IMG/VR virus record: IMGVR_UViG_3300020578_000060 | Location: 1 to 64,000 of that record | Length of the DNA: 64,000 bases | Origin: a virus | Strand: one strand, 5' to 3' | Part shown: positions 33,278 to 42,000 of the stretch, piece after piece | Layout: each line of letters starts with the position of its first letter | How positions within the stretch are numbered: position 1 is the stretch's first letter | Notes under the pieces: model-generated | Seen by the model: only the letters and a program-made list of their open reading frames with translations | Told to the model about the DNA's origin: nothing | The model's database searches: none | Made by a program: the position numbers and the translations under genes

Positions 33278-33837
33278 TTTTTATACTTAAAAAATACTTG
33301 GTTATTAAAGGAAGTCTCGTCCCAGTGTAATATTTTTAAATTATTACTAGTTAATATGTTTTTATAATCCCTAGTCCAGCAATGATTAGATGATTTAGTT
33401 AAACCTTTTTCATACCAGGTTACTATAATAACCTCCTTACCTATTCTAGATAATTCATTAATCAACACCTCAATTTCATTATCTGGGGAATGTAATAACA
33501 CCTCAAATGCACATACTAGATCAAATTCATCGTCGTCGAAATTAGTTTTAATGTTTCCAGACTTATCAATAGTGTAAGTATCTATAGGTAAATTAATTAA
33601 ATTACAATTATCTTTTAGTTTTGAACTATACATAGATGATATGTCATAAAAATTTATAGACTTTTGACTACCGTATAATTCCAACATCCTACCAGTGCCT
33701 GGCCCATACTCTAGTATTTTTATCCCTGGCTCAATATGAGGGTTTACTATTTCTATATGGTGATTAGTTATCGAGCGACAAAAATTGTTATTTTTATCGA
33801 TCCTCTCATTCCAGTATTTAATTTTATCGTAATTCAT
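33274..33837 (-). CDS. Class I SAM-dependent methyltransferase
   Basis: The 187-residue protein has the glycine-rich site IKILEYGPGTGRMLEL (about residues 39-54) and the post-motif FDLVCAFEVLLHSPDN. The C-terminal part is short. It overlaps the dehydrogenase start by four bases (ATGA). It may methylate a sugar in the cluster's product; the target is not known. Confidence 0.85.
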   Translation of the reverse strand: MNYDKIKYWNERIDKNNNFCRSITNHHIEIVNPHIEPGIKILEYGPGTGRMLELYGSQKSINFYDISSMYSSKLKDNCNLINLPIDTYTIDKSGNIKTNFDDDEFDLVCAFEVLLHSPDNEIEVLINELSRIGKEVIIVTWYEKGLTKSSNHCWTRDYKNILTSNNLKILHWDETSFNNQVFFKYKK

Positions 33838-33838
33838 A

Positions 33839-34303
33839 TTATATTATTTTTGCTGGATTACCAAATGCTTTAACGGCATCAGGTATATTTTTAGTTACTA
33901 CGCTTCCTGCACCAATTAATGAGTTTTCTCCAATTGTGACACCACAAACTATAGTACTGTTAGCACCTATAGAGCACCCGTTTTTGAAGAGTGTCTTTCT
34001 AAATCTATCATTATTTTTCCAGTCACCACCTACTTGAGGTAAAAAATCATTAGTGGTTACTGTGTTTGGCCCTAAAAACACATTATCTTCTATAGTTACA
34101 CCTTCATATATCAAACTATGATTTTGTATCTTACAATTGTTACCTATGACTACATTTGGACCTATGTGTACACCCTCACCTATTACACAATTATTACCTA
34201 TGGTAACATTATCAGATATATGAGAAAATGCCCATATTTTAGTATTGTCACCCACGACAACACCTTTATCTACTATTGTAGTTTCATGAATAAAATATTT
34301 CAT
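33839..34303 (-). CDS. Left-handed beta-helix acetyltransferase (WbpD/WlbB-like)
   Basis: The 154-residue protein is made of hexapeptide repeats ([45 protein letters not shown]) with the loop [20 protein letters not shown], as in enzymes that acetylate the 3-amino group of UDP-2-acetamido-3-amino-glucuronic acid. It pairs with the dehydrogenase two genes downstream. Pathway assignment is by likeness and neighbourhood. Confidence 0.85.
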   Translation of the reverse strand: MKYFIHETTIVDKGVVVGDNTKIWAFSHISDNVTIGNNCVIGEGVHIGPNVVIGNNCKIQNHSLIYEGVTIEDNVFLGPNTVTTNDFLPQVGGDWKNNDRFRKTLFKNGCSIGANSTIVCGVTIGENSLIGAGSVVTKNIPDAVKAFGNPAKII

Positions 34304-35043
34304 AAATCTTTTTTTAATTCTTTAGCTGGGTTACCAACCATAATTTTATTATCCTCAACGTCTCTAATTACAACAGCACCCATACCTATTAAAACACCAT
34401 CCCCTATTTTAATTCCGTTCTTTATCGAGGTGGATGGCGATATCCAACAATCAGACCCAATCTTAGCGCTTCCACCAATCATACTCTGCGCTATAATTAA
34501 AGTATTGTCACCTATTTCAACATTATGTGCTATATGTACTAAATTATCTATCTTTACTCCGTTACCTATTATAGTATTACTTAGTGCGCCCCTGTCAATA
34601 CAAACATTATTACCTATTTCCACATCATCACCTATAATTACATTACCAAAATGTGGGAATTTTAACCATTTACCATCATTATCTTTTATGTAACCAAAGC
34701 CGTCGTTACCTATAGAACAATTTTGCCCCATTATAAAATTTTTACCAGTTTTTATTTTACATTTTTCTGGTTTAAAAAAATTATTAATACATTTAACAAA
34801 ATAATATTTAGGATCATCCGTTATGATTATTAATTTGTTATTAACGTTTTTTTTAATAGGTGTAAATACAATTGAGGCTGAATTATCGAACCATTCTCCA
34901 TTAATAAATGTTATGTTTTTGTGAGTAGACTCTTTAGCGTTCCATGGGCCAGTTATTTCACCGTTAATATCCAAATCATCCGATAAAATGAAATCTAAAT
35001 TATTTGTTTTAATCCAATCTAATATTTGTATTATTTTAATCAT
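34300..35043 (-). CDS. LpxD-like left-handed beta-helix acyltransferase
   Basis: The 247-residue protein has an N-terminal alpha/beta domain. The helix that follows carries the LpxD-type signature: [20 protein letters not shown], then [16 protein letters not shown] and [13 protein letters not shown], with the likely catalytic His in [13 protein letters not shown]. LpxD acylates UDP-glucosamine in lipid A synthesis. Here, in a sugar cluster, the enzyme may N-acylate a different amino sugar. It overlaps the next gene by four bases. Confidence 0.85.
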   Translation of the reverse strand: MIKIIQILDWIKTNNLDFILSDDLDINGEITGPWNAKESTHKNITFINGEWFDNSASIVFTPIKKNVNNKLIIITDDPKYYFVKCINNFFKPEKCKIKTGKNFIMGQNCSIGNDGFGYIKDNDGKWLKFPHFGNVIIGDDVEIGNNVCIDRGALSNTIIGNGVKIDNLVHIAHNVEIGDNTLIIAQSMIGGSAKIGSDCWISPSTSIKNGIKIGDGVLIGMGAVVIRDVEDNKIMVGNPAKELKKDL

Positions 35044-35046
35044 AAA

Positions 35047-35676
35047 TTAATAGTTTTCTAGTGGGGTAATTTTATACCACCATATAGGGTGCGTATTCAT
35101 TATTATTTTATCACTTTTATTTACCCATTCATTTAGATCCCCCTCTCTCCATCTAGCACCAGAATCAGAAATATATTTAAAATCGTTTAACAAATATGCC
35201 TCATAATCTACATTAATTAATTTTATATTTTCATTGTCTATTATATAACCGCATCTACTAGGTTCGTGCGTTGATATTCCAGATACTTTTATTTTGAAGG
35301 TAGCCTCGAATAGTTCTATTAGTGTATTAATATATTTAATGTAATCTAAATTCATAAATTTATAATAATCTGGCTCAATGTGTAAACCGATCTCATGACC
35401 ATTCTCTATTAAATTAATAATAATTTTAGAATTGTCAATAGAAAAGGGGTTATAGTTTTTACTATTTAATCTTATGAAGTAGGTCGATTTTACCCCTAAG
35501 TCATCTTCTATACTAGAAAAATTTATTGTGTTTTGTAAACTAAAATCCACATCATGTCTAATAAGTATATGCTTATTAAAATTTAAATTATGATCTCTCA
35601 TAGGTGTTATATGATAACCATTTATAATGGAATTATGTAACATATCTCTATAATACTTTAATGTAAAATTACTCAT
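35047..35676 (-). CDS. Polysaccharide deacetylase-like (NodB fold) protein
   Basis: The 209-residue protein has the deacetylase start HILIRHDVDFSLQNT (Asp-Val-Asp in place of the usual TFDD), a second motif ENGHEIGLHIEP (His pair for metal) and a late TH(P)IWW segment (NTHPIWWYK). These are the elements of the carbohydrate esterase 4-like fold. It may remove an acetyl group from a sugar during glycan synthesis. Confidence 0.75.
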   Translation of the reverse strand: MSNFTLKYYRDMLHNSIINGYHITPMRDHNLNFNKHILIRHDVDFSLQNTINFSSIEDDLGVKSTYFIRLNSKNYNPFSIDNSKIIINLIENGHEIGLHIEPDYYKFMNLDYIKYINTLIELFEATFKIKVSGISTHEPSRCGYIIDNENIKLINVDYEAYLLNDFKYISDSGARWREGDLNEWVNKSDKIIMNTHPIWWYKITPLENY

Positions 35677-36661
35677 CGTTTAATATTTTTTCCTCAATAT
35701 ATTTTATAACGGATTTACCGTTATAACATTCTAGTAAATAATTTAAGTTAGACTCGCAAATACCGATCAATTTATTCTTGTCATAGCCCATGACTTCTTC
35801 TATTGTATTTTTTAGTGTAATTTCCGTAATACCCAGGTTAATTATGGGGCATTGTGTTTTAGACCCGTACCTATCAATACCGTCTTTTGCATTATTGATG
35901 CCGCACATGGTGACGTTACCACAAATTAATGATTCTATCGCAGCAACTCCGAATGATGATTCTATATTAAACTGATCTATATAGAATAATGATCTATTTT
36001 TTTGTTCCATAATAAAATTATGTGGTTTTCCAGTGTACATTTCATATTTAATGTCATTCCTATTCAATGAGTCTATTGTAGTTTTAATTATATTAGAACC
36101 CTTCCTTTCTGTGTTAGACGGACAGTGCATAAAAATCCTATTACCACTATTTATTTTATTCATCATATTATCCATGTATTGGTTTGGATCATGGTTAAAA
36201 CTCATAAAAGGTAGTAGTGTAATATCTTTTTTATTTTTATTAGATAACCTATATAAATCAATTGCGTAAATAATTCTGTGTAATTTATTATTTAATGGGT
36301 TATTGTTAAACTGAACATAATTTTTTCTATAATTAGATCCTGGGTGCCAAGCACTTATTTTTTTACCCTCAATGTTAATTCCTAATTTTCTAATAATATT
36401 ATTTAATGTATCATAATTACCCTTACCCATCTCTTCACTAAAAATTATATATTTAGATTCATTTACCCATTTTTTAGATAATTCTATATAATTAGCGCTA
36501 GTTAAATCATAATCGTGTTTTAATTGGTAATTAAATGGGTGTGGCATTAAACAAATTACTTTAGATTCATATTTTTCAGAGTAGTCATTGATTACTTTAG
36601 AATATTCGGTCAGGACATTTGCATAATCGCAATATGCCAAAAAAGCTATTTTTTCTTTCAT
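35669..36661 (-). CDS. GT-B type glycosyltransferase, divergent
   Basis: The 330-residue protein has two Rossmann-like halves. The C-terminal half holds FMHCPSNTERKGSNIIKT, the usual phosphate-contact opening, and IESSFGVAAIESLICGNVTM (about residues 233-252), a donor-site segment with the conserved Glu. Its N-terminal acceptor half is not family specific. It overlaps the deacetylase gene by eight bases and the upstream GT2 gene by four. Confidence 0.7.
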   Translation of the reverse strand: MKEKIAFLAYCDYANVLTEYSKVINDYSEKYESKVICLMPHPFNYQLKHDYDLTSANYIELSKKWVNESKYIIFSEEMGKGNYDTLNNIIRKLGINIEGKKISAWHPGSNYRKNYVQFNNNPLNNKLHRIIYAIDLYRLSNKNKKDITLLPFMSFNHDPNQYMDNMMNKINSGNRIFMHCPSNTERKGSNIIKTTIDSLNRNDIKYEMYTGKPHNFIMEQKNRSLFYIDQFNIESSFGVAAIESLICGNVTMCGINNAKDGIDRYGSKTQCPIINLGITEITLKNTIEEVMGYDKNKLIGICESNLNYLLECYNGKSVIKYIEEKILNDE

Positions 36662-37341
36662 ATAGTTTTTTCTATTATTAATTTTTTCACCTTTCTTAAT
36701 TGTGGGTGCATTTTAGAATCCGTATGTCCTAGGTGATTTATAAATATATTTTTAGGTTTATGTATTTTAAAATTAAATGCGTTTATTTTTTGTGATAGCT
36801 GTTCCCATACACCACTACCTGCATTCTTACCAGTAGGCTTTATTGGGTCAATGGTGAAATTAATTTTATCAAAAAATATTTTGTCAAATAAACCATCCCC
36901 ATCCATCCAATAAGTTAAATTCCATCTTTTAATTTTACTTATATGTGCGTATGTAGTACATACTATTTGCGAGTCTATTGTTTTAGCGGAATTATGTTCA
37001 TCCACTAATAGATCTATGAAGTGATCACATGTATCAAAATCATCTGGTATGGTTAATAAATAATCAAAATCGTATTTTTTAACTTCTACTAATAACTCAT
37101 TTATAGTTTGCCAATATTTATCTTTACCTTTATTATGGTTTGACCTTAAAAAGGTTACATCTTTAAACTCTTGACCTATGGATAAATACCTATTATCTGA
37201 AGAATAATTATCATTAACTATAATTTTAGTACTTATTTTTTTATCTTGTTTTATAATTTTATTGAGTAAGTTACATAACATATCGTACCTATTGTACGAT
37301 GCTATGATAATTATCAGATTGTATTTCTCTTTTTGTAACAT
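36658..37341 (-). CDS. Family 2-like glycosyltransferase (GT-A fold)
   Basis: The 227-residue protein starts NLIIIIASYNRYDMLCNLLN, then IVNDNYSSDN, and has a DxD-like PDDFDTCDHF (about residues 99-108). A late basic tail follows. The first 53 bases of the gene overlap the end of the upstream gene. It is one of the cluster's sugar transferases with unknown specificity. Confidence 0.8.
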   Translation of the reverse strand: MLQKEKYNLIIIIASYNRYDMLCNLLNKIIKQDKKISTKIIVNDNYSSDNRYLSIGQEFKDVTFLRSNHNKGKDKYWQTINELLVEVKKYDFDYLLTIPDDFDTCDHFIDLLVDEHNSAKTIDSQIVCTTYAHISKIKRWNLTYWMDGDGLFDKIFFDKINFTIDPIKPTGKNAGSGVWEQLSQKINAFNFKIHKPKNIFINHLGHTDSKMHPQLRKVKKLIIEKTI

Positions 37342-38227
37342 AATCTATAATATTTTTAGCCCAGCTTTTGGGTAAATAATTTTGTACTTTATTGTACCCA
37401 GAAAGCCTAATTTTATTTCTTATATCTTCATTTTTTAAATAAAACTCTATTTTATTTTTTAGTTCTTCCTCACTATTAAAAATTATTATATCTTCCCCAG
37501 GTATAAATGTATTTTCCATGTCTTTCCATGACGTAGTCATTAAAAATCCGCCAGATGCTAATATCTTGAAAATTCTTACTGAAACTCCGCTACCATCAGT
37601 TGGTGAAAAGTTTAAATTTATTTTACTTTGGTTAACTATTTTATTATGATCCAAACCATAAACCCCATTGTAATGTTTAAAACTACTAAATGAATTTTTT
37701 AGAAAATTTATATACTTGACCCTATCCCCATGTATGGCTGATGAGTCTGCCGACCCAATAAATGATATATCATCTAACCATTTATCTTCTAAATCATGAT
37801 CTAAAAAATTCATTAAATCATCTGGACATTGTTGTATGAATATACAATTTTTATTAAATTTTTCAGCATGAGGTACTACACCCTCTACACCACAAATAAA
37901 ATAATTACATCTTTTTATTTTTTCTATTAATTCCCCATCAAAATTATTCATTGCATCCATATACCATAAGGCAGTTTTAGAAATTTTATTACATTCATCA
38001 ATAACTCTGTAACTCATATTATTACATTTACTAAAAATAACTAAATCAGGTTTATATTTTTTTGCAACATCAATTAAATCAGAATCTCTGTTGTAGACAT
38101 TATTAAATTCTATTAATTTTTTTCTATAATCATATTCTAAAACTTCACAACCATTTTCTTTAAATCCCCTTGATTGAGACACATTGGTAGAGTTATGTGT
38201 AAATACTGCCACAAATAATATTTTCAT
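37289..38227 (-). CDS. GT-B glycosyltransferase (DUF3880 / Glyco_trans_1_2 type)
   Basis: The 312-residue protein has KILFVAVFTHNSTNVSQSRG and KPDLVIFSKCNN in its N-terminal half. Its C-terminal half carries the NFSPTDGSGVSVRIFKILASG stretch and the EEELKNKIEFYLKNEDIRNK tail typical of CgeB-like spore or surface-sugar transferases. The long 53-base overlap with the next gene suggests the C-terminus has extended into it. Confidence 0.8.
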   Translation of the reverse strand: MKILFVAVFTHNSTNVSQSRGFKENGCEVLEYDYRKKLIEFNNVYNRDSDLIDVAKKYKPDLVIFSKCNNMSYRVIDECNKISKTALWYMDAMNNFDGELIEKIKRCNYFICGVEGVVPHAEKFNKNCIFIQQCPDDLMNFLDHDLEDKWLDDISFIGSADSSAIHGDRVKYINFLKNSFSSFKHYNGVYGLDHNKIVNQSKINLNFSPTDGSGVSVRIFKILASGGFLMTTSWKDMENTFIPGEDIIIFNSEEELKNKIEFYLKNEDIRNKIRLSGYNKVQNYLPKSWAKNIIDYVTKREIQSDNYHSIVQ

Positions 38228-39019
38228 TTATAAATTTTTTAAAATCAATTCCTTTATTTCACTATGTTTTGGGGACCAATCACCGCCAGAATAAAATACC
38301 ACTTCACTATTAAATGGGTTCCAATCTCTTTCATACCGAATTCTATTATATTCGGTACTCCAAACCAAGTGCTTAAGTCCACATAAGCTAGCCAAATGCA
38401 TAGGGCCGCTGCTGGGTCCTATAATTAGTTTAGTATTATTAAAAATACCAACTAATTCTTTTAAATTTATACCCCTTAAATTTTCAGTACCACTAATATA
38501 AAATGATTCATCATTACCCACACAACCAATTTTTAAATTACTAGGTAGTGAATTATATAATTTTTCCCATTCTGACCTACCCCAATTTCTCTCAGAACCA
38601 GTAGATTTATTTCTACAATGGAACAGGACATCAAATGTGTTATCTGATTTGTAATTATATTTAAAAAATTCTTGTTCTGTAAAAAATAATTTTTTACTGT
38701 CAATTACACCATTATGTGTATACCTCATCCCAATATCAAATATTCCATTTAAGTATTTAGTATGGGGAATAGAATTAATTATATGGTCAAAATTTTTGGC
38801 GCCTTGGCAATTCCAAGCATCAGTTTTAAAGCTGCCTGGATCAAATTCAATGTATTCATCACAAAAATCTTCATATAAATACTTATTACCTGGTCTACCT
38901 ATGATAATTACCTTATCATATTGTCTAGATAGTTTTCTTACATATCCTTGCCAGCAAAATAATTCCCAACCAAATTCGCCTATCCAAGGTCCAGCCAATA
39001 AAATATTATCATTCTTCAT
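38228..39019 (-). CDS. Family 9-like (heptosyltransferase-type) glycosyltransferase
   Basis: The 263-residue protein starts ILLAGPWIGEFGWELFCWQG, with the Glu/Gly-rich acceptor loop. It has the donor-site motif IIGPSSGPMHLASLCG (about residues 200-215), typical of heptosyltransferase-like GT9 enzymes. The gene lies one base from its neighbour in the sugar cluster. The transferred sugar is unknown. Confidence 0.8.
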   Translation of the reverse strand: MKNDNILLAGPWIGEFGWELFCWQGYVRKLSRQYDKVIIIGRPGNKYLYEDFCDEYIEFDPGSFKTDAWNCQGAKNFDHIINSIPHTKYLNGIFDIGMRYTHNGVIDSKKLFFTEQEFFKYNYKSDNTFDVLFHCRNKSTGSERNWGRSEWEKLYNSLPSNLKIGCVGNDESFYISGTENLRGINLKELVGIFNNTKLIIGPSSGPMHLASLCGLKHLVWSTEYNRIRYERDWNPFNSEVVFYSGGDWSPKHSEIKELILKNL

Positions 39020-40658
39020 TATGGGTGTCTATATATATTTCTTTATATTTTTCTATAATCTGCCCGTTATCGAATATGGACATATCTTCTGGTACTTCAC
39101 TAAAAGTTTTACTTAAGTAGTTTCCGTGTTTATCTACCACATAAATCCATCCAGGCTTACCACATAAAAATCCCTCTATCGTAGTTCTACCTAAAAATAT
39201 ACCAGCAGTTTCGTCACATTTATTTACAAAGTCTTCTATTTTATCTGTGGGTGGGAAATACTTAACGTGATCATAAATATTAGAATATTCTTGAGCATAC
39301 CCCATGGTATCTTTACCCACAAGCCATAACTCCTCTGAATTATCTATTAGATCCTCTATGGAACTTTTCCTTAAATAATCCATTGTACCTACAAATAAAG
39401 TTACTTTTTTATCGGTTCCCTTATCTAATTTTTTTTCAGTAAACCTACTTTTATCAAATAGGTTATATATAACCTCAACTTTGGATTCGTCAACATTAAA
39501 ATTATTTACGATATAATCTTTGATCGACGACCTAATTGCTATGTATTTTTTTATTTTAGTATCTACAACTGGATTCTCTAGATCAATTACTTCAGATCTA
39601 ACAATATTTACAAAATTATTATTTGGGTATAGTTGCAATAATCTTTGAGTTACTGGTGTATGATTAGAATGTATTACATCAAACTTCATGTCTTTTATGA
39701 AATAAAGCATGTTTGGCTGACTTACTTTAAAACCTTCTGGTGTATTAATACCCCATTTACCATCACCTACTTTATACCCAGGGGGTTCATTTAGATCAAA
39801 TACTTTGATATTATATTTTTCGGATTCTCTTTTAAATGTAGGTCCAATTTGGGATACTACATATACTTCACAACCATTTTTAGCTAAACCTTTAGCTAAT
39901 TCCATGGTAGATATTTCTGATCCAGTTAAACCTTGAAAATTTAAACACCCTATAAGAACTCTTAATTTTCTATTTTTAAACTCATCCCTAACCTTTTGTG
40001 GTAGTCGATCTTTATATTTTTCAACAAATTGTAATCTATTATTTTCCCATTCTTGGTTTGTTTGACCAATAGACATGTGGTTTATTCTTATATTAGTTAC
40101 CACACCTACTTTAACTTTAGATAAGAAATTACTAAAGCAGAAATCTACATCATAAAAATGAAACCCTTTAACATCTTCATTGAATGGGTTTTCATTATTA
40201 TTAATTCTATTTTTATGTATAGAAAAAAATAATCCGTCTACATTAATTACCTCTTCAATACCGTCATTTAAATCTACACTATATTCAGAAAGCCAGCTTT
40301 TATTATTGTGGGTATGTTTTACTTTACCATACATGGCTTTTGGTTTTTCCCACCATTTACCAGAGATTGGCATATATTTACTACCAGCTACACCTAATAT
40401 ACCATATTCATTATTTTTATCAAAATGCTTTTTAATTTTATTACCCCATTGTTTAGTTTCTATCAATATATCATCATGACAAAATACTACAATATCGTTT
40501 TTTGCTAGTTTATATCCCCTATTATAAGATTTAGTCAGGGATTCTCCGTTATTTATGATTTCAATAACTTCTATGTTCTTCTGTAACCCAGATGTTTTTA
40601 TAATGTGTTCTTTATGTTTTGGGTTTGTTTCTCTAGTACAGTAAACTACACTAATCAT
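39009..40658 (-). CDS. Two-domain glycosyltransferase (GT-A/GT2 fused to GT-B/GT4)
   Basis: The 549-residue protein joins an N-terminal GT2-like domain (ISVVYCTRETNP, FCHDDILI as the DxD-like site, DVDFCFSNFL; about residues 1-220) to a GT-B domain. The latter has LNFQGLTGSEISTMELAKGL as acceptor loop, VIYNLFDKSRF linker, and TLFVGTMDYLRKSSIEDLID with EGFLCGKPGWIYV as donor site. Two transferases in one chain could add two sugars in order. It is the first gene of the cluster and overlaps the end of the small upstream frame. Confidence 0.85.
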   Translation of the reverse strand: MISVVYCTRETNPKHKEHIIKTSGLQKNIEVIEIINNGESLTKSYNRGYKLAKNDIVVFCHDDILIETKQWGNKIKKHFDKNNEYGILGVAGSKYMPISGKWWEKPKAMYGKVKHTHNNKSWLSEYSVDLNDGIEEVINVDGLFFSIHKNRINNNENPFNEDVKGFHFYDVDFCFSNFLSKVKVGVVTNIRINHMSIGQTNQEWENNRLQFVEKYKDRLPQKVRDEFKNRKLRVLIGCLNFQGLTGSEISTMELAKGLAKNGCEVYVVSQIGPTFKRESEKYNIKVFDLNEPPGYKVGDGKWGINTPEGFKVSQPNMLYFIKDMKFDVIHSNHTPVTQRLLQLYPNNNFVNIVRSEVIDLENPVVDTKIKKYIAIRSSIKDYIVNNFNVDESKVEVIYNLFDKSRFTEKKLDKGTDKKVTLFVGTMDYLRKSSIEDLIDNSEELWLVGKDTMGYAQEYSNIYDHVKYFPPTDKIEDFVNKCDETAGIFLGRTTIEGFLCGKPGWIYVVDKHGNYLSKTFSEVPEDMSIFDNGQIIEKYKEIYIDTHNEE

Positions 40659-40791
40659 TATCTTTCTCTATATTTACATATTCCCTAACGGCCTTACCTA
40701 ATTCGGCATCATCAACGTATTCGTCTACTAGTAATTCTATAATTTTCATTCTTATAGATTCTCGCTTTTCGTTAGCTATAGCATTTTCCAA
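40651..40791 (-). CDS. Small helical protein; in-frame TAG separates it from an upstream ATG
   Basis: The frame reads MENAIANEKRESIRMKIIEL from a TTG at 40791, continuing VDEYVDDAELGKAVREYVN to a TAG that overlaps the next gene's ATG. The same frame continues upstream as ATG-GGT-AAT-GAA-GTA (40815-40801) but is cut by TAG at 40800-40798. It may use the TTG, a later ATG, or be a broken or read-through gene. Regular helix spacing supports coding. Function is unknown. Confidence 0.5.
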   Translation of the reverse strand: MENAIANEKRESIRMKIIELLVDEYVDDAELGKAVREYVNIEKDND

Positions 40792-40835
40792 ATCAGTCTA
40801 TACTTCATTACCCATTAGTAAAAAATTATTTAATG

Positions 40836-41411
40836 TTATTTAACCCCAGTAGATCCAAATCCACCGTCCCCTCTATTAGTCTCAGATAAATTATTCACCC
40901 TAACTAATTCACTAATACCTTGACCTACTACATTCATTAATACACCCTGAGCGATTCTTTCGCCAGGTTGTATTGTATAATCCTCATTACTTAGATTAAC
41001 TACAATAACCCCAACGTCACCTCTATAACCTTCATCTACTGTTCCTGGTGTATTTAAAACCGATATACCATACTTTAATGCCATACCACTTCTGGGTCTA
41101 ACTTGTAATTCAGTATTAGGAGATAACTCAAATTTTAGTCCTGTCGGAATTAATTTTCTTTCAAGAGGTTTAAGTGTTATAGGTTCAGTTATAAATGCCC
41201 TTAAATCAAATCCACTGTCCCCAACTTTAGCATATTCAGGATCAGGATTATTAGAATTGTTAGTAAATTTTGTTTTTATTTTAAAATCATTAAAGTCTAA
41301 ATTAAGTAAATTCTGTCCTTCTACAGATTCTATATGTGACATTAATGATTGCAATTCTTCTAATTGCCTTAACTCTTGTTCAAAAGAAGAATCTAAATCG
41401 TTTATTTCCAT
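40836..41411 (-). CDS. dut: dUTP diphosphatase (dUTPase)
   Basis: This 191-residue trimeric-type dUTPase hydrolyses dUTP to dUMP, keeping uracil out of phage DNA. All five motifs are present in order: GDSGFDLRA, RPRSGMALK, TPGTVDEGYRGDVGV, GERIAQ and RGDGGFGSTG. The N-terminal 45 residues are an acidic helical extension beyond the usual core. It lies in a nucleotide/early-type block between the sugar cluster and an HD-like gene. Confidence 0.96.
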   Translation of the reverse strand: MEINDLDSSFEQELRQLEELQSLMSHIESVEGQNLLNLDFNDFKIKTKFTNNSNNPDPEYAKVGDSGFDLRAFITEPITLKPLERKLIPTGLKFELSPNTELQVRPRSGMALKYGISVLNTPGTVDEGYRGDVGVIVVNLSNEDYTIQPGERIAQGVLMNVVGQGISELVRVNNLSETNRGDGGFGSTGVK

Positions 41412-41974
41412 TATTTATTTTTTTTACATTCGATTATTGATAATTCATTAGCCTGCCTTAATAAAGTAGATAAAGTTGATCCATACCATTTTGATTGTTT
41501 ATCTTCTTCAGATTTGTCGAAATTAATTATTGATTGATATTCTTCTTCTGTTAAAGATACATTATGTGTTAATGCGTAATATGCGGATCTTTCTCCTACT
41601 CTCATTGAGATTAAATCTTCATTAAAATCATACATTTTACCAGTATTTTTTCTGTGCCATTCAGATTCACAAAATTTAAATAAATATGTTTTACCTATTT
41701 GGTGTAGAAAACAAACCTTAATAATAGATTTTTTATCTACTCTTAAATTTTCTGGTAAACTGTCATTTAATACAACTGCATATTTTGTGACCTTTAAAAT
41801 GTGATCAATTAATCCACCAGGAAAGGCATTATACATACTTTCCATGTTAGACGCAGGTGCAGTAAATAAATCTTCACCCAAAAAATTTAATAAAGACTCA
41901 CTAAATATTTCATTAGTTTTAGAAGTTTTTTCAAACTTTTCTCTGTTTTTAATAATTTTTTCTTTTAGTTCCAT
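41411..41974 (-). CDS. HD-domain-like protein with HQ in place of HD
   Basis: The 187-residue protein has the HD-fold pattern GGLIDHILKVTKYAV (first His), then VCFLHQIGKTYLF where the metal-binding Asp of LHDIGK is Gln, then RSAYYALTH. HD enzymes hydrolyse phosphoesters or nucleotides, but the Gln substitution may weaken or remove metal binding, so catalysis is uncertain. It overlaps the dUTPase start by one base, suggesting a nucleotide-related role. Confidence 0.7.
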   Translation of the reverse strand: MELKEKIIKNREKFEKTSKTNEIFSESLLNFLGEDLFTAPASNMESMYNAFPGGLIDHILKVTKYAVVLNDSLPENLRVDKKSIIKVCFLHQIGKTYLFKFCESEWHRKNTGKMYDFNEDLISMRVGERSAYYALTHNVSLTEEEYQSIINFDKSEEDKQSKWYGSTLSTLLRQANELSIIECKKNK

Positions 41975-42000
41975 AAAATTTTTATATAAGGATAGTGATT

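Noticed and set aside
34118-34693. Plus-strand open frame of 191 codons
   Set aside because: It is a shadow of the two hexapeptide-repeat acyltransferase genes on the minus strand, and the repeats keep the antisense frame open.
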